Below, piece after piece: positions 42,526 to 50,988 of a stretch of DNA of 51,042 nt. Within the stretch, counting starts at the first letter, position 1. Each line of letters opens with the position of its first letter. The DNA is taken from the NCBI GenBank assembly GCA_029212905.1, contig JARGPB010000012.1, positions 1 to 51,042 on the forward strand, read 5' to 3'. This DNA is from Thalassovita sp. Lineage in GTDB: Bacteria; Pseudomonadota; Alphaproteobacteria; Rhodobacterales; Rhodobacteraceae. The notes under the pieces are model-generated. The model was not told the origin of the DNA, did no database searches, and worked only from the letters and a program-made list of their open reading frames with translations. The translations under genes and the position numbers were made by a program.

Positions 42526-42885
42526 TTGGTCGTCAGGCTGAACATCTTCCGTAGCGCGATCCAGATTCTCCTGCTGGTCTCGATTGCGTTATTTGTCGTT
42601 CTCCCGGCGGGATCTCTCGATGCAATTGGCCATGAAACGGTCGCTGCCAAAGTTTCCGAACGAAGTGCGCAAAAACATCAGACCTCTCATGAGGAAGATG
42701 CAGATAATCTTCTCCCCGGGCATTGCGATCCGGGGCCGGACTGCTCGAAAAATATGGTAATTGTCATTTTATCAGCTCCGAGAGCTTCGACCAACTTGTC
42801 GCAATTGCCTCGCGAACATCCAGATCAGAGCTTTTCTAACCGGAATGTCCTAAGGGACACCCCGCCTCCCAAACACCTATCCTGA
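42526..42885 (+). CDS. Small secreted/membrane protein with CxxxPxC motif (paralogue-like)
   Basis: 119 aa, unrecognised. Start uncertain; TTG at 42526 is the only candidate and lies 2 bases after the cytochrome stop. Hydrophobic segment (IQILLLVSIALFVVLPAGSLDAIGHE) followed by His/acidic residues and CDPGPDC. Comparable in size and motif to the protein at 38102. Probably translated with the cytochrome. Confidence 0.55.
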   Translation: MVVRLNIFRSAIQILLLVSIALFVVLPAGSLDAIGHETVAAKVSERSAQKHQTSHEEDADNLLPGHCDPGPDCSKNMVIVILSAPRASTNLSQLPREHPDQSFSNRNVLRDTPPPKHLS

Positions 42886-42949
42886 CCTAGGGGCAACCAC
42901 GCCTCATCAAATTAAATCTATCAAGCATGGAAATACAGGATACGGAACG

Positions 42950-43522
42950 ATGAAAAGCAAACTGATGATCGGCCTCTTGGCAGGAACGACAATGGCCGCA
43001 GCTGCATTTGCACATGGTGGCGCGGAAGGCGTCGTCAAGGAACGCATGGACGGCATGATGGCCATGGGGCAATCGGTCAAAGAACTGGCTCCGATGATGC
43101 GTGGTGAAATCACCTATGATGCTGAAGCTGTTCGTGCGGGAGCACGCGTCTTTGTCGAACATAGCGAAGGCATGACCGAATTGTTTCCCGAAGGGTCTGC
43201 TGGGAAACCGTCGGAAGCAAAGCCCGAGATCTGGTCGGATTGGGAAGAATTCAGTGCGCTCGCAGAGCAGCTCAAGGTGGTTAGCGAAGGTCTTGCCAAA
43301 GCCGCCGACAACGGGCTTATGGCGTCAGCGGCGGGAATGGATGCAGGCTCTATGATGGGCACGCAATCCCCCGGTGGCATGATGGGAGCTTCGTCCATGA
43401 TGGGAACTTCGTCAGGAAGCCCGATGATGGACTATGCCTCGATGCCCGCAGATGGGGCATTCAACATGGTGACCCAGACATGTTCGGCATGTCACGCGAA
43501 ATTCCGCTACGAGGCGAAGTAA
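42950..43522 (+). CDS. Cytochrome c' with Met-rich insert
   Basis: About 190 aa. Signal peptide (AAAAFA), a four-helix cytochrome c' body (RMDGMMAMGQSVKELAPMM) and the C-terminal heme site TCSACHAKFR. Just before the heme motif is an inserted Met/Gly/Ser segment (MDAGSMMGTQSPGGMMG and similar), absent from ordinary cytochromes c'. This may bind Cu(I). The next gene begins 2 bases after the stop. Confidence 0.9.
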   Translation: MKSKLMIGLLAGTTMAAAAFAHGGAEGVVKERMDGMMAMGQSVKELAPMMRGEITYDAEAVRAGARVFVEHSEGMTELFPEGSAGKPSEAKPEIWSDWEEFSALAEQLKVVSEGLAKAADNGLMASAAGMDAGSMMGTQSPGGMMGASSMMGTSSGSPMMDYASMPADGAFNMVTQTCSACHAKFRYEAK

Positions 43523-43524
43523 AG

Positions 43525-44469
43525 ATGGGCCGGATGAAAAAACTGGTCTTTGCTGCAGGGGCGCTTGGCGCCCTTGTGGTCGGCGGCCTTGTGATCTGGC
43601 CGATTGGCAAGGTGCCCGCGTCGATCACGCAAACGGGTGATGTCCAGCGCGGCGCCTATTTGGCTCGCGTATCCGGGTGCATTTCATGCCACACCAATTC
43701 AGAGGCTGGCGGCGCCGCACTCGCAGGCGGCGCGGGGCTGGCGACAGATTTTGGCACGTTTTTTCCGCCCAATCTGACGACAGACAAAGAGAGCGGCATC
43801 GGGGGGTGGACGGTTGAGCAGTTCGCCAAGGCGGTTCGCCAGGGCATTAGTCCTAGCGGAGAGCCGTATTATCCCGCTTTTTCCTATCCGTTCTATGCGG
43901 ATTTCACGGATCAGGACATTGCCGACCTTTGGGCAGCTTTCCAGACCGTGCCACCGGTCGCCGAGGCAGCGCTTGAGCATGATGTCAAGTTTCCTTTCGA
44001 TCAGAGATGGGGCCTGAAGCTATGGCGGGCGGCCTATCTCTACGATCCACCCACGGAACCCATTGACGAGAAAAACGCACAATGGAACCGCGGTCGCGAG
44101 CTGGTTCGAGGTGCAGCACATTGCGGTGCTTGCCACACGCCACGCAATATCGGAGGCGGGCGCCTGCTTGACGCGGTTTTTGCTGGAAATGAGGCATTGC
44201 CAGGGGGGAGCAAGGCGCCTTCGATCACGCCGAACTCACTGGCGGAACGCGGCTGGACCGTTTCCAACCTCGCCTATGCGTTGCGTACTGGCGTGACGCC
44301 GTCAGGCGACGCTTTCGGCGGCAGCATGGTGGAGGTCGTGCAGGGCAATACGCGCTTTTTGTCCCCCGATGATCTGGAAGCGATGGCCGTGTACTTGCTT
44401 GATGGTGACGAACCTCGAGCCGACCGGGTCGCTCAGGGCGAGGGCGCCGCTGCTAATAAAGACATGTGA
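43525..44469 (+). CDS. Diheme c-type cytochrome
   Basis: About 314 aa. N-terminal anchor, two heme motifs CISCHTNSEAGG and CGACHTPRNIGG about 155 residues apart. The domains resemble the cytochrome subunits of alcohol/gluconate dehydrogenases and other diheme carriers (PPNLTTDKESGIGGWT, SPSGEPYYPAFSYP). ATG at 43525 or 43534. The frame extends back into cytochrome c'. Confidence 0.9.
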   Translation: MGRMKKLVFAAGALGALVVGGLVIWPIGKVPASITQTGDVQRGAYLARVSGCISCHTNSEAGGAALAGGAGLATDFGTFFPPNLTTDKESGIGGWTVEQFAKAVRQGISPSGEPYYPAFSYPFYADFTDQDIADLWAAFQTVPPVAEAALEHDVKFPFDQRWGLKLWRAAYLYDPPTEPIDEKNAQWNRGRELVRGAAHCGACHTPRNIGGGRLLDAVFAGNEALPGGSKAPSITPNSLAERGWTVSNLAYALRTGVTPSGDAFGGSMVEVVQGNTRFLSPDDLEAMAVYLLDGDEPRADRVAQGEGAAANKDM

Positions 44470-44525
44470 CTGCAATAGAGACAATGTGTGAGCCAAAACT
44501 GGCTCGCACAACAAACGAGAACGAA

Positions 44526-45920
44526 ATGACACACACCAGAAGAGCATTCATTCAATCGGGGTTGGCAATGAGTGCGTTGAGCGTCTTCCCTAAGGCTGGA
44601 TCAGCAGCCACCCCTGAATTTCAGGTGATGACAGCGCAAAGTGGCGCCGTACAACTCGCCCCTCCGGACTACCCCAAGACGGAGATTTGGGGCTATGACG
44701 GAAAGTTTCCTGGCCCCGTGATCCGTGTTCGGCAGGGCGCGCGTCTTCAACGTCGGCTCGTCAACAAGTTGCCGCAGGCGACGTCCCTGCACTGGCATGG
44801 CGTGCGGATATCAAATGCGATGGACGGCGTGGCCGGGCTCACCCAAGATGCCATCCCCACAGGCGAAACCTTCGACTACGATTTTGCCGTTCCAGATGCA
44901 GGAACTTTTTGGTTTCACGCGCATAATCGCTCCGTCGAACAGGTCGCTCGTGGGCTCTACGGAGCGTTGATCGTCGAAGAACCGATAGCCCCGGATGTTG
45001 ATCGCGATGAAGTCCTTATTCTTGACGATTGGCTCCTCAACCCGGAGACCGCACAACTCGACCCAGATTTTGAAGCCGTTCATGATCGTAGCCATGCAGG
45101 CCGACGTGGCAACTTTGTCGCCACCAACGGAAGCTTCAATTCTACGCTCAACGTGAGCCAGGGTGAGCGGATGCGGCTTCGGTTGATCAACGCGGCAAAT
45201 GCCAGGATCTTTGTTTTGGGCCTGTCAGGTCTAAAGGGGTGGGTGATGGCGTTCGACGGAATGCCACTGGTGACGCCGAGTGAGATCAGCGAACCGATCA
45301 TCCTTGGGCCGGGCCAACGAGCGGATTTGTTTGTCGACGTCATTGCGGATGAAGGGGAAAGTGCTCATCTGGTGCGGCTTGAAGACGGCCAGGGATTTGC
45401 CCAAACCGAGTTTCGCGTGACCGGCACTTTGGCCTCCGCTGTGCGGGATGTCCCCCAAGTTCTGCCACCGAACCCTAATATGGATGTGCCGGGACTGGAG
45501 CAGGCGAGACGCATCAGGCTCAACATGGAAGGCGGGGCAATGGGCAACCTTGACGCAGCCATACTTGAGGGTGAGCGAAAAACGTTCCGCCAACTGGTCG
45601 ACGCGAACCAGTTCTGGGCTTTCAATGGTACCGTGGGCATGACCGAGAAGCCACTGGCTAGCCTGTCACGCGGTGAAACAGCGCGAGTGGAGATCTACAA
45701 CGATACATCCTTCCCCCACGCCATGCATTTGCACGGGATGCATTTCCGGGAGGTGCTGGAGGGCGGTGAAGTTGGTCCCCTGCGGGATACCTTGCTGATG
45801 TTCGGTGGCGAGACTCGCGAGATCGCCTTCGTTGCCGACAATCCGGGAAAGTGGCTGTTTCACTGTCACATGCTCTCGCACGCGGCATCCGGCATGATGA
45901 CGTGGCTGGAGGTCGCATGA
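44526..45920 (+). CDS. Multicopper oxidase, second copy
   Basis: About 464 aa. Leader THTRRAFIQSGLAM is Tat-like. Copper-ligand blocks: SLHWHGVRI, FWFHAHNRS, HAMHLHGMHF and LFHCHMLSHAASGMM. The WFHAHNRS block differs from the usual WYHSH form, so it is a different branch from the oxidase at 19034. ATG at 44526 fits; the frame runs back to 44466. The stop overlaps the cytochrome start as ATGA, so it is likely coupled to it in electron transfer. Confidence 0.92.
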   Translation: MTHTRRAFIQSGLAMSALSVFPKAGSAATPEFQVMTAQSGAVQLAPPDYPKTEIWGYDGKFPGPVIRVRQGARLQRRLVNKLPQATSLHWHGVRISNAMDGVAGLTQDAIPTGETFDYDFAVPDAGTFWFHAHNRSVEQVARGLYGALIVEEPIAPDVDRDEVLILDDWLLNPETAQLDPDFEAVHDRSHAGRRGNFVATNGSFNSTLNVSQGERMRLRLINAANARIFVLGLSGLKGWVMAFDGMPLVTPSEISEPIILGPGQRADLFVDVIADEGESAHLVRLEDGQGFAQTEFRVTGTLASAVRDVPQVLPPNPNMDVPGLEQARRIRLNMEGGAMGNLDAAILEGERKTFRQLVDANQFWAFNGTVGMTEKPLASLSRGETARVEIYNDTSFPHAMHLHGMHFREVLEGGEVGPLRDTLLMFGGETREIAFVADNPGKWLFHCHMLSHAASGMMTWLEVA

Positions 45921-46387
45921 GATCAGCTTACCTGGCGGTAATTTCATCCATTGGCCTGATTGGGCTAGGTGCAACCTGGTGGTTCAGCGGCAATGCCTCC
46001 CAGGGTTCTTCCCCGTTTGACGACGTCAATATCGAACTGGGGCAAGCTCTCTATTCTGAAAACTGTGCGTCCTGCCATGGCGCCAATCTCGAAGGGCAAC
46101 CAGACTGGCGAAGCCCTGGTTCAGATGGCCGCCTGCCCGCGCCGCCGCATGATCGCAACGGTCATACCTGGCACCATAGTGACCAGATTTTGTTCTCCTA
46201 CACCAAGCTCGGGGGGGCGGAACTGATGCGACAACAGGGCTCAGATTTCGATAGTGGCATGCCGGGCTTCGCCGGCAAACTCACAGATCAGGAAATTTGG
46301 AACATTCTCGGCTTCATTAAGTCGACCTGGCCAGAGCGAGAGCGCAATGCTCAGGCCGCACGCACAGCAGCAGAACAAGAGGGATAA
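45917..46387 (+). CDS. c-type cytochrome next to the multicopper oxidase
   Basis: About 156 aa. N-terminal hydrophobic anchor, heme motif NCASCHGANLEGQ, downstream Met in SGMPGFAGKLTDQEIWN. Start ATG overlaps the oxidase stop (ATGA) and the stop TAA overlaps the next start (TAATG). Probably the redox partner of the oxidase. Confidence 0.9.
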   Translation: MRSAYLAVISSIGLIGLGATWWFSGNASQGSSPFDDVNIELGQALYSENCASCHGANLEGQPDWRSPGSDGRLPAPPHDRNGHTWHHSDQILFSYTKLGGAELMRQQGSDFDSGMPGFAGKLTDQEIWNILGFIKSTWPERERNAQAARTAAEQEG

Positions 46388-47121
46388 TGGACATGATTTT
46401 CAGAAATTTGATGCTCGTATCGTCATTTGCCTTACTTCCAATGGCAGTGCAGGCCGCAGACCTGGACGAAGCGCGGGTCAAGGAACTTGTATATGAGGCT
46501 ATCCGCGAGAATCCGCAAATCATCATGGAAGCAGTCGAAATACTTCAACGTCAGGACGCCGAAGCCCAGGCACAAGCGCAGGCAACCGTCTTGCGCGATC
46601 AGCGACAATTGCTCGAGCAAGACCCGAATGCACCGGTTCTCGGCAATCCCGATGGGGATGTGACCGTTATCGAATTTTTCGATTACAACTGCCCATATTG
46701 TCGACGCGCTATGCCGGAAGTTCAGGCTCTGTTGGAGGCCGATCCTGATGTGCGTCTGGTCTATCGCGAATGGCCAATTCTCGGGGACGGGTCAGTGTTT
46801 GCAACCAAAGCTGCACTCGCATCGCGGCTGCAAGGCAAGTATGAGGCATTCCACTGGGCCCTAATGGGTATGAACGGCCGGGCGGAAGAGGCAAGCGTTC
46901 TCAGGATAGCACAAGAAGTTGGTCTCGACATCGAACGCCTTCAAACCGACATGGAGCGCCCCGAAATTGAAGAGCACATCGCGACCTCGATGCGGTTGAC
47001 GCAGTCGCTCGGCTTCAGTGGCACGCCTTCATTTGTGATCGGCGACAATCTGGTTCCAGGCTTCGTGGAGAGCGATAAGCTCACGGAACTGGTCGACAAC
47101 GTGCGGGCGTCGGCAAACTAG
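46387..47121 (+). CDS. DsbA/ScsC-like thiol oxidoreductase
   Basis: 244 aa. Signal peptide ending at AVQAA, an alpha-helical N-terminal region (EARVKELVYEAIRENPQIIMEAVEILQRQD) of the kind that mediates oligomerisation in ScsC, then a thioredoxin-fold domain with FFDYNCPYCRRA and cis-Pro loop SGTPSFVIGD. Likely partner of ScsB at 38574, although the two genes are in separate operons. Confidence 0.9.
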   Translation: MDMIFRNLMLVSSFALLPMAVQAADLDEARVKELVYEAIRENPQIIMEAVEILQRQDAEAQAQAQATVLRDQRQLLEQDPNAPVLGNPDGDVTVIEFFDYNCPYCRRAMPEVQALLEADPDVRLVYREWPILGDGSVFATKAALASRLQGKYEAFHWALMGMNGRAEEASVLRIAQEVGLDIERLQTDMERPEIEEHIATSMRLTQSLGFSGTPSFVIGDNLVPGFVESDKLTELVDNVRASAN

Positions 47122-47239
47122 CACTCTGCGGTGGGTTCTGACATCACGCCCGATGAGCAATGATGCAGGCGAATGAGCCGGAGCCCCTACATACCAAAAG
47201 ACCTAGGCACGGCCTACCACTGAAAGAGGCGGCGAGAAG

Positions 47240-47560
47240 ATGACTTACCTTTGGTATCTTATTGCTGCCTTTGCCGAGATCGCCGGATGTTTTGCTTTCT
47301 GGGCATGGTTGCGGCTCGATCGTTCGCCACTTTTGGTCGGGCCAGGTCTGGTAAGTTTGGCACTCTTCGCATGGCTTTTGACGCGCGCAGAAAGCGAAAT
47401 GGCCGGTCGGGCATATGCAGCTTACGGGGGCGTCTACATAGCGGCGTCCATGATCTGGATGTGGCTAGTGGAGGGGAGCCGACCGGACCGCTGGGACATT
47501 GCAGGCATTCTTCTTTGCCTCTTAGGCAGTGCTCTCATCCTGTTGCCTTCGCGCTCATGA
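47240..47560 (+). CDS. ynfA: YnfA/UPF0060 family membrane protein
   Basis: 106 aa, four hydrophobic helices with the family signature (FAEIAGCFAFWAWLRL, AGRAYAAYGGVYIAASMIWMW, GSRPDRWDIAG). Function uncertain; related to small multidrug-type proteins. Preceded by GAGGCGGCGAGAAG. It faces copZ with a hairpin between them. Confidence 0.93.
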   Translation: MTYLWYLIAAFAEIAGCFAFWAWLRLDRSPLLVGPGLVSLALFAWLLTRAESEMAGRAYAAYGGVYIAASMIWMWLVEGSRPDRWDIAGILLCLLGSALILLPSRS

Positions 47561-47608
47561 TCTGCGGAACCTCAGAAAACCAGGCAAATCCGTCGCTAGA
47601 AATCGCTA

Positions 47609-47642
47609 GGTCATCGCACCCGTCACGACGGGTGCGATGACC
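47609..47642. terminator. Strong convergent hairpin between ynfA and copZ
   Basis: GGTCATCGCACCCGTC (47609-47624), two bases, GACGGGTGCGATGACC (47627-47642): perfect 16-base arms. Located between converging genes, it likely terminates transcription in both directions. T-runs are lacking, so action may be Rho-assisted. Confidence 0.6.
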
Positions 47643-47648
47643 CATAGA

Positions 47649-47846
47649 TTAGGCAGTCACGGTATTTTCGTACCCAGCTTCACGAAGCAGGGCCGTCAGC
47701 CGTTCTGTTGACAGTGCACCTTCAACAGAAACCGTGCGGGCCGGAATGTCGCAAGATACGCTCGCATTTGCGTCAGCTGCCTTGATCGCCTTTTCGATCG
47801 TACTGGTGCAATGACCACAACTCATGTCGGGAACGTTGAATTTCAT
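47649..47846 (-). CDS. copZ: CopZ-type copper chaperone
   Basis: 65 aa HMA domain with VPDMSCGHCTSTIEKA. Cytosolic Cu(I) carrier delivering copper to CopA or to CueR. Transcribed away from copA-2 from its own CueR-type promoter at 47880-47910. Confidence 0.95.
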   Translation of the reverse strand: MKFNVPDMSCGHCTSTIEKAIKAADANASVSCDIPARTVSVEGALSTERLTALLREAGYENTVTA

Positions 47847-47879
47847 GTCGATGTCTCCTCTGTGACAGCTTGTTCAGTG

Positions 47880-47910
47880 CAGATGGGGCTTCCAGTGGGG
47901 GGAAGGTCAA
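47880..47910 (-). promoter_or_regulatory. CueR-type promoter of copZ
   Basis: Minus strand: TTGACC (47910-47905), 19-base spacer, CATCTG (47885-47880). Imperfect dyad with outer arms CTTCC...GGAAG (47889-47905). Half-sites match those of the copA promoters. Confidence 0.75.
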
Positions 47911-47959
47911 GGGTCTCCGTAGATTTTTAAAGCGAAGCCAGGAAAGTTCAAATTGGGTA

Positions 47960-47990
47960 TTGACCTTCCAGTCACTGGAACTCCTATTTG
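47960..47990 (+). promoter_or_regulatory. CueR-type promoter of copA-2 (and cueR)
   Basis: TTGACC (47960-47965), 19-base spacer TTCCAGTCACTGGAACTCC, TATTTG (47985-47990). TTCCAGTCACTGGAA is a perfect dyad. The same -35 and half-sites occur before copA-1 and copZ. Confidence 0.87.
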
Positions 47991-48020
47991 GGGTGTCAAA
48001 TGGGATTCCAGGAGACTGAA

Positions 48021-50525
48021 ATGACAGATCAATCCAAAGTGACGCTCTCGATTGAAGGAATGTCTTGCGCCTCATGCGTAGGGCGCGTGGATCGGGGCCT
48101 AGCCGCGTTGAGGGGAATATCCGATGTCTCGGTGAACCTCGCGAACGAGACGGCGCGTTTCAGCGTGGATGGTTCGCCCCACCTGCAAGATGCGGTCCAA
48201 GCCCTGAAAGATCTCGGGTATCCAGCGCGAACGGCATCCGTGACGCTGAACATCGCGTCCATGTCATGTGCTTCTTGTGTCGGGCGCGTCGACAAGGCAC
48301 TTGCCTTGGTTCCCGGCGTGTTGGAGGTCAACGTTAATCTTGCGGCGGAAAATGCGCGCATCACATATCTTGAGGGCATGACCGACCCTGTGGCCCTCAT
48401 CCGTGCATCCGAGCAAGCCGGATATCCAGCCAGCGTGGCCGAGGCCACGGCAACACAGGATCGCACTTCGCGAAAAGAAGAGGAAGCGCGCGGGTTGGCA
48501 CGCCGGGTGGCACTGGCCGCAGCACTCGCTTTGCCGGTTTTCCTGATGGAAATGGGCGGGCACCTGATCCCGGCCGTGCATATGGCGATCAACAATACCA
48601 TAGGACAGCAGGCCAGCTGGTTGATCCAGTTCATCCTCACAACGGCTGTGCTCATTGGGCCCGGCCGACAGTTCTATCTGAAAGGGTTTCCGGCCTTGCT
48701 GAAAGGTGCTCCAGACATGAACAGTCTGGTCGCCGTCGGCACAGGCGCAGCTTATCTTTATTCAGTTGTCGCAACGTTCTTCCCGTCGCTGATGCCCGAG
48801 GCCGTCCGCGCTGTCTACTTCGAGGCCGCCGCGGTCATCGTGGTCCTGATCCTGATCGGGCGCTGGCTCGAAGCGCGAGCGAAAGGGCGAACAGGGGCTG
48901 CAATCGAGAAGCTGCTCGGCCTACAGGCTCGTACGGCGCGTATTTTGCGTGACGGCGATGCGGTCGAGGTCGAGATCGATGCCTTGCGCACCGGAGATCT
49001 GATTGTTGTGCGCCCCGGAGAACGACTCGCCGTGGACGGTGAGGTTGTGGACGGCGAAAGCCATGTCGATGAAAGCATGATCACCGGGGAACCCGTGCCG
49101 GTCGGCAAGTCGGCTGGTGATCCTGTCACGGGCGGTACGGTCAATGGCGCGGGCAGTCTGACCTATAAAGCAACGCGTGTTGGTGCGGATACCACGTTGT
49201 CCCAAATCATCCGCATGGTCGAAGATGCGCAGGGCGCCAAGCTCCCCATTCAAGGGTTGGTGGATCGGATCACGCTTTGGTTCGTCCCCGCTGTGATGAC
49301 CCTCGCCGCCTTGACGATCCTTGTCTGGCTAATATTCGGCCCTGATCCCGCCCTCACCTATGCGCTGGTCGCGGGTGTCTCAGTTCTCATCATTGCTTGT
49401 CCCTGCGCGATGGGACTGGCGACGCCGACGTCGATCATGGTCGGGACCGGTCGCGCTGCTGAAATGGGCGTGTTGTTCCGCAAGGGGGATGCTCTGCAAG
49501 CATTGGGGGACGTCAAGGTTGTCGCTCTGGACAAGACCGGCACCGTCACCGCCGGACGTCCCGCGCTGACCGACCTTGTGCTGGCGGAAGGAGCCGAGCG
49601 CTGCACCGTTCTTGCGGCAGTCGCATCGGTCGAAGCCAGATCAGAACACCCGATCGCCGAAGCTATCGTGCGCGGCGCGCAGGCGGAAAACATCAGACTG
49701 TCGGAACCGAGCGCGTTTACTTCGATTACAGGGTATGGCGTGCGCGCCATCGTTGACGGGGCCGAGGTTGTTGTCGGAGCTGACCGAATGATGCAGCGCG
49801 AAGGGATCGATCTTGGTGAACTCGCAGAGGCTGAAACTATGCTCGCACGGCAAGGTCGCACCGCACTCTTCGCCGCAATCAATGGCAAGGCGGTGGCTGC
49901 GATTGGCGTCGCCGATCCGGTCAAACCCTCGAGCCGAGCCGCGATTGCCGCACTGCACAGTCTGGGTTTGAAGGTGGCAATGATTACCGGCGACAAACGC
50001 GAAACGGCAGAAGCAATTGCCGAAGAGACTGGTATCGACCACGTGATCGCGGGGGTCTTGCCCGACGGCAAGGTGGCGGCACTGGAAAATCTGCGCCAGC
50101 AGGGCACATTGGCCTTTGTTGGCGATGGCATCAACGATGCACCCGCGCTCGCCCACGCGGATGTTGGCATCGCCATCGGCACTGGCACGGATGTGGCGAT
50201 CGAAAGCGCAGATGTCGTATTGATGTCCGGTGATCTTCGCGGCGTTGTGAACGCTTTCGAGATCTCGCGACACACCATGCGAAACATCAAACAGAACCTT
50301 GGTTGGGCCTTTGGTTACAATGTGGCTTTGATACCCTTGGCCGCCGGAGCGCTTTATCCGAGTTTCGCCGTGCTGCTGTCACCGGTCGTCGCTGCCGGTG
50401 CGATGGCACTTAGCTCGGTCTTTGTCTTGACGAACGCCTTGCGGCTGCGGCGCGTAAGACCGGCGATGGACGAGCGCCAAGAGTCTGGGCGGGTGGAGGA
50501 CTTCGCCCCCGTCCCGGCCGAGTGA
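48021..50525 (+). CDS. copA: Cu(I)-exporting P1B-1 ATPase with two HMA domains (copA-2)
   Basis: About 834 aa. ATG at 48021 follows AGGAG; the frame extends to TTG 47988 inside the promoter and is not used. Two N-terminal HMA domains with GMSCASCVGRVDRG and SMSCASCVGRVDKA. Then TGEP, IACPCAMGLATP, DKTGTVTAG, SEHPIAEA, GDGINDAP, and Cu(I) ligands in YNVALIP and MALSSVFVLTNALRLRR. Operon with cueR. A classic CopA, unlike the HMBD type at 30584. Confidence 0.96.
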   Translation: MTDQSKVTLSIEGMSCASCVGRVDRGLAALRGISDVSVNLANETARFSVDGSPHLQDAVQALKDLGYPARTASVTLNIASMSCASCVGRVDKALALVPGVLEVNVNLAAENARITYLEGMTDPVALIRASEQAGYPASVAEATATQDRTSRKEEEARGLARRVALAAALALPVFLMEMGGHLIPAVHMAINNTIGQQASWLIQFILTTAVLIGPGRQFYLKGFPALLKGAPDMNSLVAVGTGAAYLYSVVATFFPSLMPEAVRAVYFEAAAVIVVLILIGRWLEARAKGRTGAAIEKLLGLQARTARILRDGDAVEVEIDALRTGDLIVVRPGERLAVDGEVVDGESHVDESMITGEPVPVGKSAGDPVTGGTVNGAGSLTYKATRVGADTTLSQIIRMVEDAQGAKLPIQGLVDRITLWFVPAVMTLAALTILVWLIFGPDPALTYALVAGVSVLIIACPCAMGLATPTSIMVGTGRAAEMGVLFRKGDALQALGDVKVVALDKTGTVTAGRPALTDLVLAEGAERCTVLAAVASVEARSEHPIAEAIVRGAQAENIRLSEPSAFTSITGYGVRAIVDGAEVVVGADRMMQREGIDLGELAEAETMLARQGRTALFAAINGKAVAAIGVADPVKPSSRAAIAALHSLGLKVAMITGDKRETAEAIAEETGIDHVIAGVLPDGKVAALENLRQQGTLAFVGDGINDAPALAHADVGIAIGTGTDVAIESADVVLMSGDLRGVVNAFEISRHTMRNIKQNLGWAFGYNVALIPLAAGALYPSFAVLLSPVVAAGAMALSSVFVLTNALRLRRVRPAMDERQESGRVEDFAPVPAE

Positions 50526-50537
50526 GAGGAGGCAGAA

Positions 50538-50942
50538 ATGAACATTGGTGATGTTGCCGAGCGGTCAGGAGTGCCGGCCAAGACCATTCGCTACTATGAG
50601 GATATCGGTCTAGTAACACCTTTGCGCGCTGCAAACGGGTATCGAAGCTTCAGAGAGATCGATTTTCATAAGCTGGCATTCATCGGACGAGCGCGAGCCT
50701 TGGGATTTACAATCGAAGACTGCCGTACGCTTTTGGCGCTCTATAACGATGACAATCGAGAAAGTGCGCAGGTAAAGGCCGTCGCAGAGGTGCACCTGCG
50801 CCAGATTGATGAAAAGATCTCTAAACTCATGTCGATGAAAGAAACTCTTTCGTCTCTCGTGCACCAGTGTGCTGGCGATCACCGACCGGATTGTCCAATT
50901 CTTGCGGATCTTTCTGTCGTAGACGACGCAACTTTCTCATGA
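50538..50942 (+). CDS. cueR: CueR copper-responsive regulator
   Basis: 134 aa MerR protein. N-terminal helix-turn-helix (MNIGDVAERSGVPAKTIRYYEDIGLV), C-terminal metal loop QCAGDHRPDCPIL with the two Cys spaced as in CueR. Starts 12 bases after copA-2. Expected to activate all CueR-type promoters in the window. Confidence 0.95.
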   Translation: MNIGDVAERSGVPAKTIRYYEDIGLVTPLRAANGYRSFREIDFHKLAFIGRARALGFTIEDCRTLLALYNDDNRESAQVKAVAEVHLRQIDEKISKLMSMKETLSSLVHQCAGDHRPDCPILADLSVVDDATFS

Positions 50943-50963
50943 TCTCCGACGACGAATGAAATC

Positions 50964-50988
50964 GCGCGCCCTGCGAGACAGGGCGCGC
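50964..50988 (+). terminator. GC-rich hairpin after cueR
   Basis: GCGCGCCCTG (50964-50973), loop cgaga, CAGGGCGCGC (50979-50988): perfect 10-base stem 22 bases after the cueR stop. No T-run follows, so it may need Rho. It marks the end of the copA-2-cueR transcript. Confidence 0.6.
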
